This document shows positions 54,066 to 63,485 of a stretch of 64,000 bases of DNA, in pieces. Position 1 is the first letter of the stretch. The number at the start of each line of letters is the position of its first letter. A program made the position numbers and the translations under genes. The stretch comes from Asterias amurensis. Taxonomy: Eukaryota; Echinodermata; Asteroidea; Forcipulatida; Asteriidae. The stretch spans positions 4,032,501 to 4,096,500 of the forward strand of contig NC_092661.1 in assembly GCF_032118995.1 (NCBI RefSeq), read 5' to 3'. The notes under the pieces are model-generated. The model saw only the letters and a list, made by a program, of their open reading frames with translations. It did not search any database and was not told where the DNA came from.

Positions 54066-57000
54066 ATGCATTTCGACGAAGCTCTGAAATACTTAGGGGA
54101 TTTTGGTAGATACCAAAAGGTGGTTTATTTCACTCTATGCCTCCTGGCTATCCCATGTGCCTGGCATAGCCTCGGCAATACCTTCCTCAGTGCCTCACCG
54201 GACCATCATTGTAGCCTCTACGATGGGTACACCTACAATACCTCCGAGGAGGCTTTGATGTCGTGCGCAGTGCCGAGGAAAGATGACGGGAGCTGGGACA
54301 GCTGTAGACGGTACAACATTTCCATCGGCCCCGGTGGTTTGGAGTGTAGTCCGGACGAACCACGGGAGACTATTCCATGCGATGAATGGGTGTATGATTC
54401 GACTTCGTACACTAAAACTGCCGTTTCTGAGGTGAGCTTCCTTAATTGGGTCAAGCATGATTAAAACAAGGGGTCTTTCCATGTGTTTACATTTATTCTA
54501 TTCATTTATTATAACTTTTTGTTATGCAAGTTCGCCCAAAACGAGGCCACTCTTAGTATGGGGCTATACAAGATGAACAATTATTATTGATTATGAAAAT
54601 ATCAGGGGAGCTGAAGGTAGCAATGGTATTCCTCTTAAAGGCACTGTACACTATTGGTCATTACTCAAAATAACATTTACCATAAAAAATTACTTGGTAA
54701 CGAGCAATGGAGAGCTGTTGATAGTATAAAACATTGGGAGAAATGGCTCCCTCTGAAGTACGTAGTTTTTGAGAAAGAAGTAACTTCTCACTCATTTTGA
54801 ATTTACCTCAGCGGAGTGGTCTAATTCAAGGCATCTGAAATCTCACAACTTGTGCGATATGAGTGTTTTTCTGACATTATTCTTATTACTGTCATTATTC
54901 TACGACCGATTGAGCTCAAACTTTCACAGGTTTGTCACTTCATGCACTATGATGAGAAACATCAAGTGAGACTATTGGTATTTGGCAATTACCAAAAGTG
55001 TCCAGAGGTGGATTTCACAAAGGTAGTCCTAACTTAGGACTAGTCCTAGGCAATGCTAAGAGATAGGACCAGTCCTAAGTCCTAACTTAGGCAATGCTAA
55101 GAGATAGGACCAGTCCTATCTCTTAGCATTGCCTAGGACTAGTCCTAAGTTAGGACTACCTTTGTGAAATCCACCCCTTTAAATCAGTCTTAATTGTAGG
55201 ATGGATGGAAACATGCACCAGGCAAGGAGTTCCAAAGAGATGCAGTATGTATACAAAACAAATCATGTTAGGAATGGCTCCTTGTTCTTCTTCAATTTGA
55301 CCTGGAAATATGACATGTTAAGAGCACCGAACTCAAACTCTGGTGTTTCTGATCAGCAGCGTGTGGGTTCGAATCATCAGCCGTGTCACTTGTGTCCTTA
55401 AGCAAGACACCATTGCTTCGTCCTTCGGATGGGGCGTAAAGCCGTTGGTCCCATGTGTTATGTAACGCATGTAAAAGAACCCAATGCACTTGTCGAAAAG
55501 TGTAGGGGTTCGCACTGGTGTTCATGACTGTGGCTGTGGCTACTGTATGCACCATAGCACTCTGCTGATCAAACACCAGAGCTTAAATCCGGTGCTCTTA
55601 ACCGCTAGGCCATGTCACGCCTTGTTATTATTAAACTTGTTGAAAAACATATTTCGCAGACCCTAATCTAGATATGCTATCAATAGGTTACTAATTGTTG
55701 TTATAAAGTTCGATTAACCTCTGAAAATGTTTTTAATCATACTAATGTCAATATCTGTCTCTGTGTGTACGCTTTACCGCGTACAGAAATTGATAACCCA
55801 TTAAAATGTTTTGGGTAAAATTAATCTGTCTAAACCATACTACTTCGAAAACAATCCCTTTTCAAAGTAGGTCATACAATCAGCAACTGCAGTCCTTTTT
55901 TACATATTTTTTGTTTTTAGATTTTTTAAGTATTATACCAATGATCTGCATTGTCCTAACTTTGCAAATACAACTATCATAAGCCTGTACATATGTGCCA
56001 ATGTATGTGTGCAAACAAGACACAGAAAAAAACATATGACAAAATGGTGTTCAATTTCTTTAGTTCATATTATCATAGATTATTTCTTCAGTTCACATTA
56101 TCTCAGTTGGTGAAGCAACGGCACGTTAATCCGGAGGTCGTTGGTTCGAATTCCACTCTAGTCAGTTCTGTGTTCAACCCCCAAATCATTTACAAATTTA
56201 CCCAGTCAGTTTCCCTTGTGGTTTATATTGATATCTGAAACAAAAAGTCGCATCCCCTTAAGGTGATCCCCTCGCTGCCGCTTCCCAGGTTGTATCGTAA
56301 TTGGGTGTGATCCGTGGCTACACGGCAGTTAACGGTTGTATGGCTTCTGACTGGCACCCCGAACAAAGATATTGACAAAAATAGGAACACCGCCAGTATA
56401 GGGCTAGATAGCTCAGTTGGTAGAGCGCCGGCACGTTAATCCGGAGGTCGTTGGTTCGAATCCCACTCTAGTCAATTCTTTGTTCAACCCCAAATATCAT
56501 ATTTTCTTTTACATTTTCTTTTTCAATATAAACCACAAAGCTTCTGACTTCTGATTCTCAAGCGTTTCTTCGAATCCCCAGCCGTTACACCTGTGTCCAT
56601 AAGCGAGACACTTGACCATTGCTTCGTCCTTCAGATGGGACGTAAATCTGTTGGTCCGATGTGATGTGTAAACTCCATGTAAAGGAACCCAGTGCACTTA
56701 TCGAAAAGAGAAGGGGTTCACCCCGGTGTTCCTGGCTGAATTGGCAGCATATTGCACCACAGCACCTTGCAAACCATTATAAGATGCTAAGCATTAAGTC
56801 TTTTATCTAAAACTTTGCCCCACTCCTTGCAATAATAACCTGGCGCTTTGTATCCTTTGGCAAAAAAAGGCGTTATAATTACGGTTATTATTGGTAGTAG
56901 TACAAATTATTTCCCTTTTCTATTGTAGTGGGACTTGGTGTGTAAAAACAAGGTTAAGAGGCAGTTATCTAAGACGCTTGTCCTCATCGGTAAGATGACG

Positions 57001-60000
57001 GGGTCCTTAATCTTTGGCCAATTCGCTGACTTTGCTGGACGGAAGAAGTCGTTCACACTGGCAATCCTTCTCCAGGTAAGTGTGAGACTCTCTGTGGAGT
57101 GCAGGGTGGATCAATGTTGGTAGTTTCTTAAAGACCCGGCCGTCGATTTCACAAAACTCTTCCTAACTTAGGACTTATTTTAGGACTTAGGACGAGTCCC
57201 AACCCTGCACTGTAGCCTGCATACATTAAAATTAATCCTAAGTTAGGACGAGTTACTCGTTTTAACTCGAGATAAGACGAGTCCTTACTCTTTGTGAAAT
57301 CGACTTACATGGTTTTAAAATAATGATGGAAAGCTTCCCTTAAAGACACTGGACACTATTGGTAATTGCCAAAGACCAGTCTTCTCACTTGGTGTATCTC
57401 AACATGCATAAAATAACAAACATGTGAAAATTGAGCTCAACTGGTCGTCTAAGTTGCGAGATAATAATGACAGAAAAAAAAAATTGCTGATTACCCAGTA
57501 AGTTTTTATTCGAACAACTCTTTTGAGTAGCTACCAGTAGTGTCCAGTGCGTTTTTGGTGAAATTTTGCAGCTTGCGATGTACCTCAAAGTATCATTTTG
57601 TGTTATTGTTATTCCCCAGGTTGCTGCCGGAATTGGGGCGTCGTTCGTCCCCAACTTCGCCCTTTTCTGTTTCATGCAATTCCTGCTCGGTGTCTCTGCA
57701 TCTGGAACATTTGTTGTTGCCATAGTGATAGGTGAATGTTTTTTTAAGCCCGGTTAGCATACTTCACGCGAATTGCGAAAGGGAGCGAATTGCCTTAATT
57801 GTCATTATTTGAAAACTTAATTTCACCCACTGCGTCTCTTTGAACTCCGTACCTGTTGCATAATTTCCTCCACCCTACAATCTAAACTGTTTGAAGAGTA
57901 AAATAAATTCCCACCTTAAAGGCAGTGGACACAATTGGTAATTACTCAAAATAATTATTAGAATAGAAAAATACTTGGTCATTAATGGGGCGCTGTTAAA
58001 AGTATAAAACATTGCGAGAAACGGCTACCTCTGAAGTAACGTTAGTTTTCGAGAAAGATAATTTTCCCCGAATTTGATTTTGAGACATATTAGATTTTGA
58101 GGTCTTGAAATCAAGCATCTGAAAGCACACAAGGTCGTGTGACATGGGTGTTTTTTCTTCTTTCATTATCATCCCGCAACTTCGACAATCAATTTGAGAT
58201 CAAATTTTCACAGGTTTTTTATGCTTATGTTGAGACACAACAAGTGAGAAGACTGGTCTTTGACAATCACCAATAGCGTCCAGTGTCTTTAAGCCCCTTG
58301 AGTTATTTTCACTTAACATAATGTTTTATTCTTGTAGCTCCTTAATACACAGTGAATTTTAGCCTCGTTTGGGAATAAACTTGCATCGAACGAAGTTTAA
58401 AATAAAAAAAAGGGCCAAGTGGTTTGGAGCTAGCAAGAGCATAACAAAGTGACTGGAGAGACTTGGCTAGAGACTACGTCTCTGTGTATTCTCCTCTCTG
58501 CTGCGCTTAATGCTTGGTGTGCTATTCTCTTTTCCAGCCACTGAGATGGTAGGCAAGAGCCAGCGGGCCACTGCAGGAATAATCATCGATTACTTCTACA
58601 CCATTGGGTACATGTCTATGGCGTTGATAGCGTGGAGACTGCGGGACTGGCACACTATCGAGTTGGCGATATCCATCCCACCGATTATATTCCTGGCTTA
58701 TTATTTGTAAGTTTGCCGGTATGATTATGAACTGCAGAGAGAACGTATAGAAGCGATGTGATCTATGATGACAGGTTTACAACAGAGCCACCAAGCCTGG
58801 ACTTCCTGCAGGCACGATTTGTACACAGCCTAATGGAAGAAATCATAAAATCGTATATTTTATGGAGATTGCACTGTCTAATTCTGATATGATGAAAGGG
58901 GGCACATCTCAGAACTTGTCCAGCTTTCACTTATAACTCTTGGATTTATCTGGAAAATATGACACAAAGTATCAACTTTCCCATATGGCCAGTGCAGTAT
59001 CTTGCCTGCCAGACTAGCCAAAGAATGTACAGGGTCACAGCACTTGTTGTAAACAAAGTTCACATGGTCTATACATTGCAGTGATCACATGCCTCGCAAC
59101 AAGGTAAAATAGTACAAGATTCCTTGAGACGTGACTACCAACCCCCCCCCCCCCCCCCGTAAAAAAGGCCTCACTTATTTTGAGGCACTGTAAATTATAG
59201 GTAAAAACTCAAAATAATCCTTAGCATAAAAACTTACTAGGTATAAAGATCCGGCTCCCTCTAAAGTTACGTAGTGTTTGTTGAAGTAATTCTCACTCAA
59301 ATGAGATGCCTTAGCTGACGTTTTCAATTAAAAAAACTGAAAGTACACAACATGTGCGACAAGGGTGTTTTTCTTCCATTGTTTTCTCGGAACTCCGACG
59401 ACCAATTCAGCTCATATTGTCACAGGTTTGGTTACGCATTTATGTTAAGATACGCCAAGTGAAAAGACTGTTCTTTGACAATTACTAAAAATGTCCAGAG
59501 CCTTTAACAGCGGTGGGTAGTCGAATACACCACTTTAATGTTGATGTTCTTGGCGTGTGTTTTTTTAGTTTGTTTATTCTTGTATTGCACTTCAGTATCG
59601 TACCAGAGTCTCCAAGATGGTTGTTATCTAAAAGCAAGACGGCAGAAGTAGAGAAGATCGTCAGAAAGGCGGCAAAAATAAACAAAGTGAAGATACCAGA
59701 AAGTGTGTTCCGTGATCATTCTTCACAAACTGGAGAAAAGGTAAACACTCCCATATCATTATCTTGTCAAGTAATTTTTCTGTTTGACGATGCCGAGAAT
59801 CTTAAAATATAACTTACTTATAATGGTAAGATCATACTTTGATATGCGTTAATTAAAGGAACGTTACAGAATTGGTAAGACACAAGAAGATTGGTGAAGA
59901 TCACAGATTTATTTCAAACTTACGCGGTCTAATGATGATGAAATCAGAAAACATCCCTTGAAATATTTCTGTCTGAAATTTCATTTTGATGAGAAATAAA

Positions 60001-63000
60001 TAATCTAATAATCTAATTTCGCGTTTGGGGTTTATCGCTCAGTGAGCGTTTTATTCATTTTTATTTTGGCATCGACGTAATGCAAAATTAATTTGGAATC
60101 GGTTTTTCGCTATTCTCTCGTGACCAGATGGCCGATCGATCGCAAACTTATACAGGTCTGTCAGTTTATGTATGGTGAATTAAATAAAGTGCTTACACTG
60201 CCACCGACTGTTTTGTTGACAAAAACCAATTCTGCATTGTTCCTTTAAAGGGTATTTTGTTAAATTCCTATATTGTTGGTATACTGCTGTTTTGTTTTAA
60301 AAGATGTTAGTTTTGCATAACATGAGGTGTATCGAGCACTGCATACTCAGTACTTTCTTGGATTTTGTAAAATAAAACGCAGCAGGCAATTCACTCGGGT
60401 TGGAGTCGAACCAACAACCTCGTGCATTGCTAGAGCATACAGAATTATAATGTGTGTTTGGGGACTTCCATGAGAACTGGCCGAATATATACTATTTATA
60501 ATAAATTCAAGATTCTTAAAGGCAATTAGTTATTGGTAATTACTCAAAATAGTTATTAGCATGAAACCTTTCTTGAATATGAGTAATGGGGAGCTGTTGA
60601 TAGTATAAAACATTGTGTGAAACAACTCCCTCTGAAGTTTTCGAGAAAGAAGTAATTTGCCACGAATTTGATATCGAGACCTTAGATTTAGAACTTATGG
60701 TCACGAAATCAAGCATCTGCAGCACGCAACTTCGTGTGAGAAGGTGTTTTTTTCTCGCAGCTTTGATGACCAAACGGGCTCAAATTTTCACAGGTTTGTT
60801 ATTTTATGCATATGTTGAGATACACCAAGTGAGAAGACTGGTCTTTAACAATTACCAATAGTGTCTAGTGTTAAATCTACTATTAATTTCAGATCATTGG
60901 AAAAAAAACCAAGACGGTGAAGACGTACACCATCTTTGATCTGATGAGATATCCTAACATGAGGAAGAAAACTCTCATCATTTATTTCATTTGGTGAGCT
61001 CTTAAAACACACACACAATTTATGTAGACCATTATATAATACTCTTTGAGCTTTCAAAAACTTCTCTTAATTTACTTCATGGCAAATTCTTTTGATTGCA
61101 CAAAGCGCCCAATTATGATGTAGTGCACATGACGTCATCTTTGATGTTAACCAATGAAAAGTGCACACATTACACACTGCGAACAGCTATCGGCCAATGA
61201 TAACCTTTTACGTTTGCACATTTCATCAATATGGCGGCCAAGTGCAAGGTGACTATCTGAAGGTATGTTTTTCCCCTTGTTGAGTTTACTACAATCTTCT
61301 CCCTTTTACATATAGGTTGAGCAACAATCTAGTTTACTACGGTCTGTCCTTTTTCTCGGAGGATCTCGGCAAAGATCCGTACTTGGCGTTCTTTCTCGCC
61401 GGTGCCGTTGAAATTCCCGCCTATATTGTATGCCAGCTGCTATTGGATAGAACCGGACGGAAGTGGCTGATTTGCACATTCATGACCATTGGGGGCGTGT
61501 CGTTACTTTGCGCCATGGCCATACCAACAGGTATGTTAACCGTATCGTATGCCAGCTGCTATTGGGTAGAGTCAACCGTAAGTGGCTGATTTGCATAATT
61601 CATGGGGGCGTGTCATTGCTCTGCGCGATGGCCATTCCAACCGGTGAGTGTTGTAAACTTCCATATGTCGACCTACATTACATACATGGAGGGCCTACAC
61701 TATAGGCATGTAAAAACCTAAATAAAGGATGGGGGCTGACCCGAGTGGCACTGGGGGTTGTCCCGGGTGAGCCCCGTCAAAGCAATTCGAACGTACCGGG
61801 AAAGACCGGTGTGACCCAGGGAAGCTAAACGAACGCTCATAATATAGAATGTTTGCAAATAATACGCCATTGATCTCAGTAGGGTGCCCTCGGCTGCACC
61901 TTTACTGACTTTCCAAGCATTGTGTTCCCAACATCACCCGATCTTTAAATTATTTGTGTTTTTCTCCGTAGATTCGACCACTTTAATATTAGTTATCGCA
62001 ATGATCGGCAAGTTGTGCATCTCAGGGTCGTATGCGATTGTCTACCTCTTCACGATAGAACTCTTCCCGACGCCCGTCAGGTAAAATGAAAGCGTCTATA
62101 AGGGTACACGTTTGGTAATTTTCAAAGACCAGTCTTCTCACTTGGTGTATCCCATCATAACAATAAAATAACAAGCCTGTGAAATTTTGGGCTCAATCGA
62201 TCATCGAAGTTGCGAGAAAATGATGAAAAAAAAACACCCTTGTTGAGCGAATTTGTGTGCTTTCAGATAAGAAAAATATATTTTTTATTATTTTAGTGAG
62301 AAATTACCTCTTTTTCAAAAACTACGTTACTTCGTTATATTATCAACATCTCTCTAATGCTCGTTACGAAGTCAGTTTTTAAGTTAATAAAGGCAGTGGG
62401 CACTATTAGTAATTACTAAAAAATAATTATTAGCATAAAACCTTTCTTGGTAACGAGTAATGGGCAGAGGTGGATAGCATATAAAACATTGTGAGAAAAC
62501 AGCTCCCGAAGTGACGTGAGTTTTCGAGAAAGGAGTCATTTTCCACGAATTTGATTTCGAGACCTCAGAATTAGATTTTGAGGATACCGAAATCAAGCAT
62601 CTGAAAGCACACACCTTCGTGTGACAAGGGTGTTTTTTTTTCTTTCATTATTATCTCGCAACTTCGACTACCGATTGAGCTCAATTGTCCATAGGTTTGT
62701 TATTTTAATGCATATGTTCAAAACACCAAGTGAGAAGACTGGTCTTTGAGCATTACCAATAGCGTCTTGTGCCTTTACGTCTTGATATGGTCAAACTGAT
62801 GCATCTGTAGTCCATGTTCTCTGTTTTGTCGTACCACCAGGAATGTAGGTGTGGGAATGGGCTCCTTCGTGTCCCGTATAGGCTCCATTGCTTCCCCGTA
62901 TGTCCTCTATCTTGGTGACGTCACTTTCTTCCAGTTTCCGTTCCTTGTTTTTGGAAGTTTTGCTCTGCTGGCTGGTGTCTCCACGCTTCTACTGCCCGAT

Positions 63001-63053
63001 ACACTGGGAACAAAGCTACCTCAAACCATGGAGGAGGGGGAAGCGTTTGGCAA
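54066..63053 (+). CDS. SLC22 family transporter, OCTN-like, copy 3 (exons 1-9; last exon beyond window)
   Basis: Exons: 54,066-54,431; 56,929-57,075; 57,620-57,731; 58,538-58,706; 59,596-59,740; 60,893-60,993; 61,316-61,530; 61,972-62,080; 62,841-63,053, giving 525 residues plus a split codon. The final exon, a short C-terminal tail in copies 1 and 2, is expected to the right of 64,000. The sequence from 63,486 to about 63,640 still matches transporter 2 intron 9, so the gene probably continues rather than ends. Intron phases match the other copies. It has [35 protein letters not shown] and [10 protein letters not shown]. The protein is a mosaic: the first loop matches copy 1 at [11 protein letters not shown] and GPGG, while most later exons match copy 2. 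Exon 2 ends LLQ instead of LLM. An internal duplicate of the exon 7 tail sits in intron 7. Confidence 0.9.
54635..55182 (+). mobile_element. MITE family A copy 20 with family D nested near its end
   Basis: TTAA and GGCACTGTACACTATTGGTC at the left. The right inverted repeat runs to AAAAGTGTCCAG, is split by the family D element, and resumes with the terminal TTTAA at 55,178-55,182. Confidence 0.75.
55006..55177. mobile_element. Near-perfect palindromic MITE family D
   Basis: GGTGGATTTCACAAAGGTAG at the left and its complement ending CCACC at the right. Arms of about 80 bp include CTAACTTAGGACTAGTCCTA and GGCAATGCTAAGAGATAGGA. An extra internal duplicate of the GGCAATGCTAAGAG block lies near the centre. 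Very few mismatches make this the youngest-looking family D copy here. Confidence 0.88.
55322..55612 (+). mobile_element. SINE-like repeat family L
   Basis: GTGTGGGTTCGAATCATCAG (B-box-like) is followed by CATTGCTTCGTCCTTCGGAT, CATGTAAAAGAACCCAATGC and CGAAAAGTGTAGGGGTTCGC. The outer 25-30 bases are inverted (GAGCACCG..AACTCTGGTGTTT and AAACACCAGAGCTTAAATCC). A second copy is at 56,540. Confidence 0.55.
56099..56190 (+). mobile_element. tRNA-like SINE (family E), diverged
   Basis: TATCTCAGTTGGTGAAGCAA, GGTTCGAATTCCACTCTAGT and the tail TGTGTTCAACCCCC. Its D arm is broken relative to the copy 300 bases downstream. Confidence 0.6.
56401..56496 (+). mobile_element. tRNA-like SINE (family E), best-preserved copy
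   Basis: GGCTAGATAGCTCAGTTGGT gives an acceptor strand and a canonical A-box; GGTTCGAATCCC is a canonical B-box. The segment 56,402-56,474 folds as a cloverleaf with a seven-pair acceptor stem including one G-T, a four-pair D stem, four good pairs in the anticodon stem (mismatch next to the loop) and one mismatch in the T stem. The loop would present GTT (Asn) but has C, not T, at position 33. The shared downstream tail TTTGTTCAACCCC and two relatives mark it as a SINE rather than a working tRNA gene. Confidence 0.65.
56540..56800 (+). mobile_element. SINE-like repeat family L, partial
   Basis: CATTGCTTCGTCCTTCAGAT, CATGTAAAGGAACCCAGTGC and CGAAAAGAGAAGGGGTTCAC align with 55,322. The right inverted end is absent. 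Confidence 0.55.
57140..57303. mobile_element. MITE family D, full-length
   Basis: CCGTCGATTTCACAAAACTC at the left and CTTTGTGAAATCGA at the right. The interior shares ACGAGTCCCAACCCTGCACT and GCATACATTAAAATTAATCC with 44,467. Confidence 0.82.
57340..57554 (-). mobile_element. MITE family A copy 21, internally deleted
   Basis: Both ends recognisable (TTAAAGACACTGGACACTAT and GTAGTGTCCAGTGC) but the central hairpin region of about 170 bp is missing. It lies in transporter 3 intron 2. Confidence 0.75.
57916..58292 (+). mobile_element. MITE family A copy 22
   Basis: TTAA-flanked in transporter 3 intron 3. Transporter 2 intron 3 lacks it although nearby flanks (TACAGTCTAAACTTG and TACAATCTAAACTG) align, so it is another post-duplication insertion. 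Confidence 0.82.
59141..59158 (+). repeat. C homopolymer
   Basis: A run of about 18 C. Similar C runs occur at 32,319-32,333 and 46,027-46,037. Unusual in this AT-rich context and prone to sequencing error. Confidence 0.9.
59182..59507 (+). mobile_element. MITE family A copy 23, diverged
   Basis: GAGGCACTGTAAATTATAGG at the left, ATGTCCAGAGCCTTTAA at the right. It corresponds in position to copy 15 in transporter 2 intron 4. Confidence 0.7.
59815..60250. repeat. Old inverted-end element in transporter 3 intron 5
   Basis: AAAGGAACGTTACAGAATTGG at about 59,857 and ACCAATTCTGCATTGTTCCTTT at about 60,228 are inverted and mark a roughly 390-bp non-coding element that is seen only once in the window. 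Confidence 0.55.
60320..60445 (-). mobile_element. tRNA-derived SINE-like repeat (family K)
   Basis: On the minus strand CTAGCAATGCACGAGGTTGT, GGTTCGACTCCAACC and GAGTGAATTGCCTGC, then AGTACTGAGTATGCAGTGCT. The B-box is well kept here. Confidence 0.55.
60516..60874 (+). mobile_element. MITE family A copy 24
   Basis: In transporter 3 intron 5. It ends GTGTCTAGTGTTAA about 18 bases before the exon 6 acceptor, so it may contribute the branch-point region of that intron. Confidence 0.8.
61535..61655 (+). repeat. Duplicated exon 7 tail in transporter 3 intron 7
   Basis: Directly after the exon 7 donor, CGTATCGTATGCCAGCTGCT starts a second, partial copy of the exon 7 tail that ends CCATTCCAACCGGTGAGTG, another donor-like site. 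The junction sequence is base-for-base the same as in transporter 1 at 35,977-36,045, while the final part resembles transporter 2. Confidence 0.88.
61767..61843. mobile_element. MITE family G, half element
   Basis: GACCGGTGTGACCCAGGGAA and GCTAAACGAACGCTCA match the right arm of the palindrome at 43,826. The left arm is diverged (CCCGGGTGAGCCCCGTCAAA). Confidence 0.5.
62101..62383 (-). mobile_element. MITE family A copy 25, degraded
   Basis: Begins GTACACGTTTGGTAATTTTC, 20 bases after transporter 3 exon 8. It corresponds to copy 18 in transporter 2. The right end runs into the next element. Confidence 0.68.
62388..62777 (+). mobile_element. MITE family A copy 26
   Basis: TAAAGGCAGTGGGCACTATT at the left, ending AGCGTCTTGTGCCTTTA. 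It lies head-to-tail against copy 25 in the opposite orientation, and is absent from transporter 2. Confidence 0.82.
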
Positions 63054-63099
63054 GTGAGTAACAGTAAAAGTCGCTTCTTATAAAGCGGGCATTTCCGCG

Positions 63100-63485
63100 T
63101 TAAAGGCAGTGGACAGTATTGGTAATTACTCAAAATAATTATTGCCATAAAACCCTTCTTGGTAACGAGGAATGGGCGAGGTTGATAGTATAAAACATTG
63201 TGAGAAACGGCTCCCTCTTAAGTGCCATAGGTTTGGAGAAAGAAGTAAATTCCACGAATTTGATTTCAAGACCTCAGATTTGGAACTTGAGGTCTCGAAA
63301 TCAACCATCTAAACGCACACAACTTCGTGTGACAGGGTGTTTTTTTCTTTCATTATTATCTCGCAAGTTCGATGACCAATTGAGCTCAAACTTTCTCAGG
63401 TTTGTTATTTTATGCATTATGTTGAAGTACACCAACTGTGAAGGCTATTGTTTTGACAATTACCAAACGTGTCCACTGCCTTTAA
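63100..63485 (+). mobile_element. MITE family A copy 27
   Basis: TTAA-flanked in the intron after transporter 3 exon 9. Transporter 2 at 51,262-51,285 has the flanks (AAGCGCACATACCGTG and TTTTCCTGCAAGGTATGTG) without the element, giving a second empty site. Confidence 0.9.

Larger units (their letters stand above)
54432..56928 (+). other. Transporter 3 intron 1
   Basis: A 2.5-kb intron filled with family A and D elements, two SINE-like family L copies and two tRNA-like SINEs. It shares little with intron 1 of transporters 1 and 2, so it turned over after duplication. Confidence 0.65.

Noticed and set aside
56402-56474. Functional tRNA-Asn gene
   Set aside because: C at position 33, mismatches in the anticodon and T stems, a repeated downstream tail and two sister copies point to a SINE.
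27641-63053. Organic cation transporter (OCT1-3 type) as a firm label
   Set aside because: The helix 11 residue is Arg, as in OCTN, and not Asp; substrate remains open.
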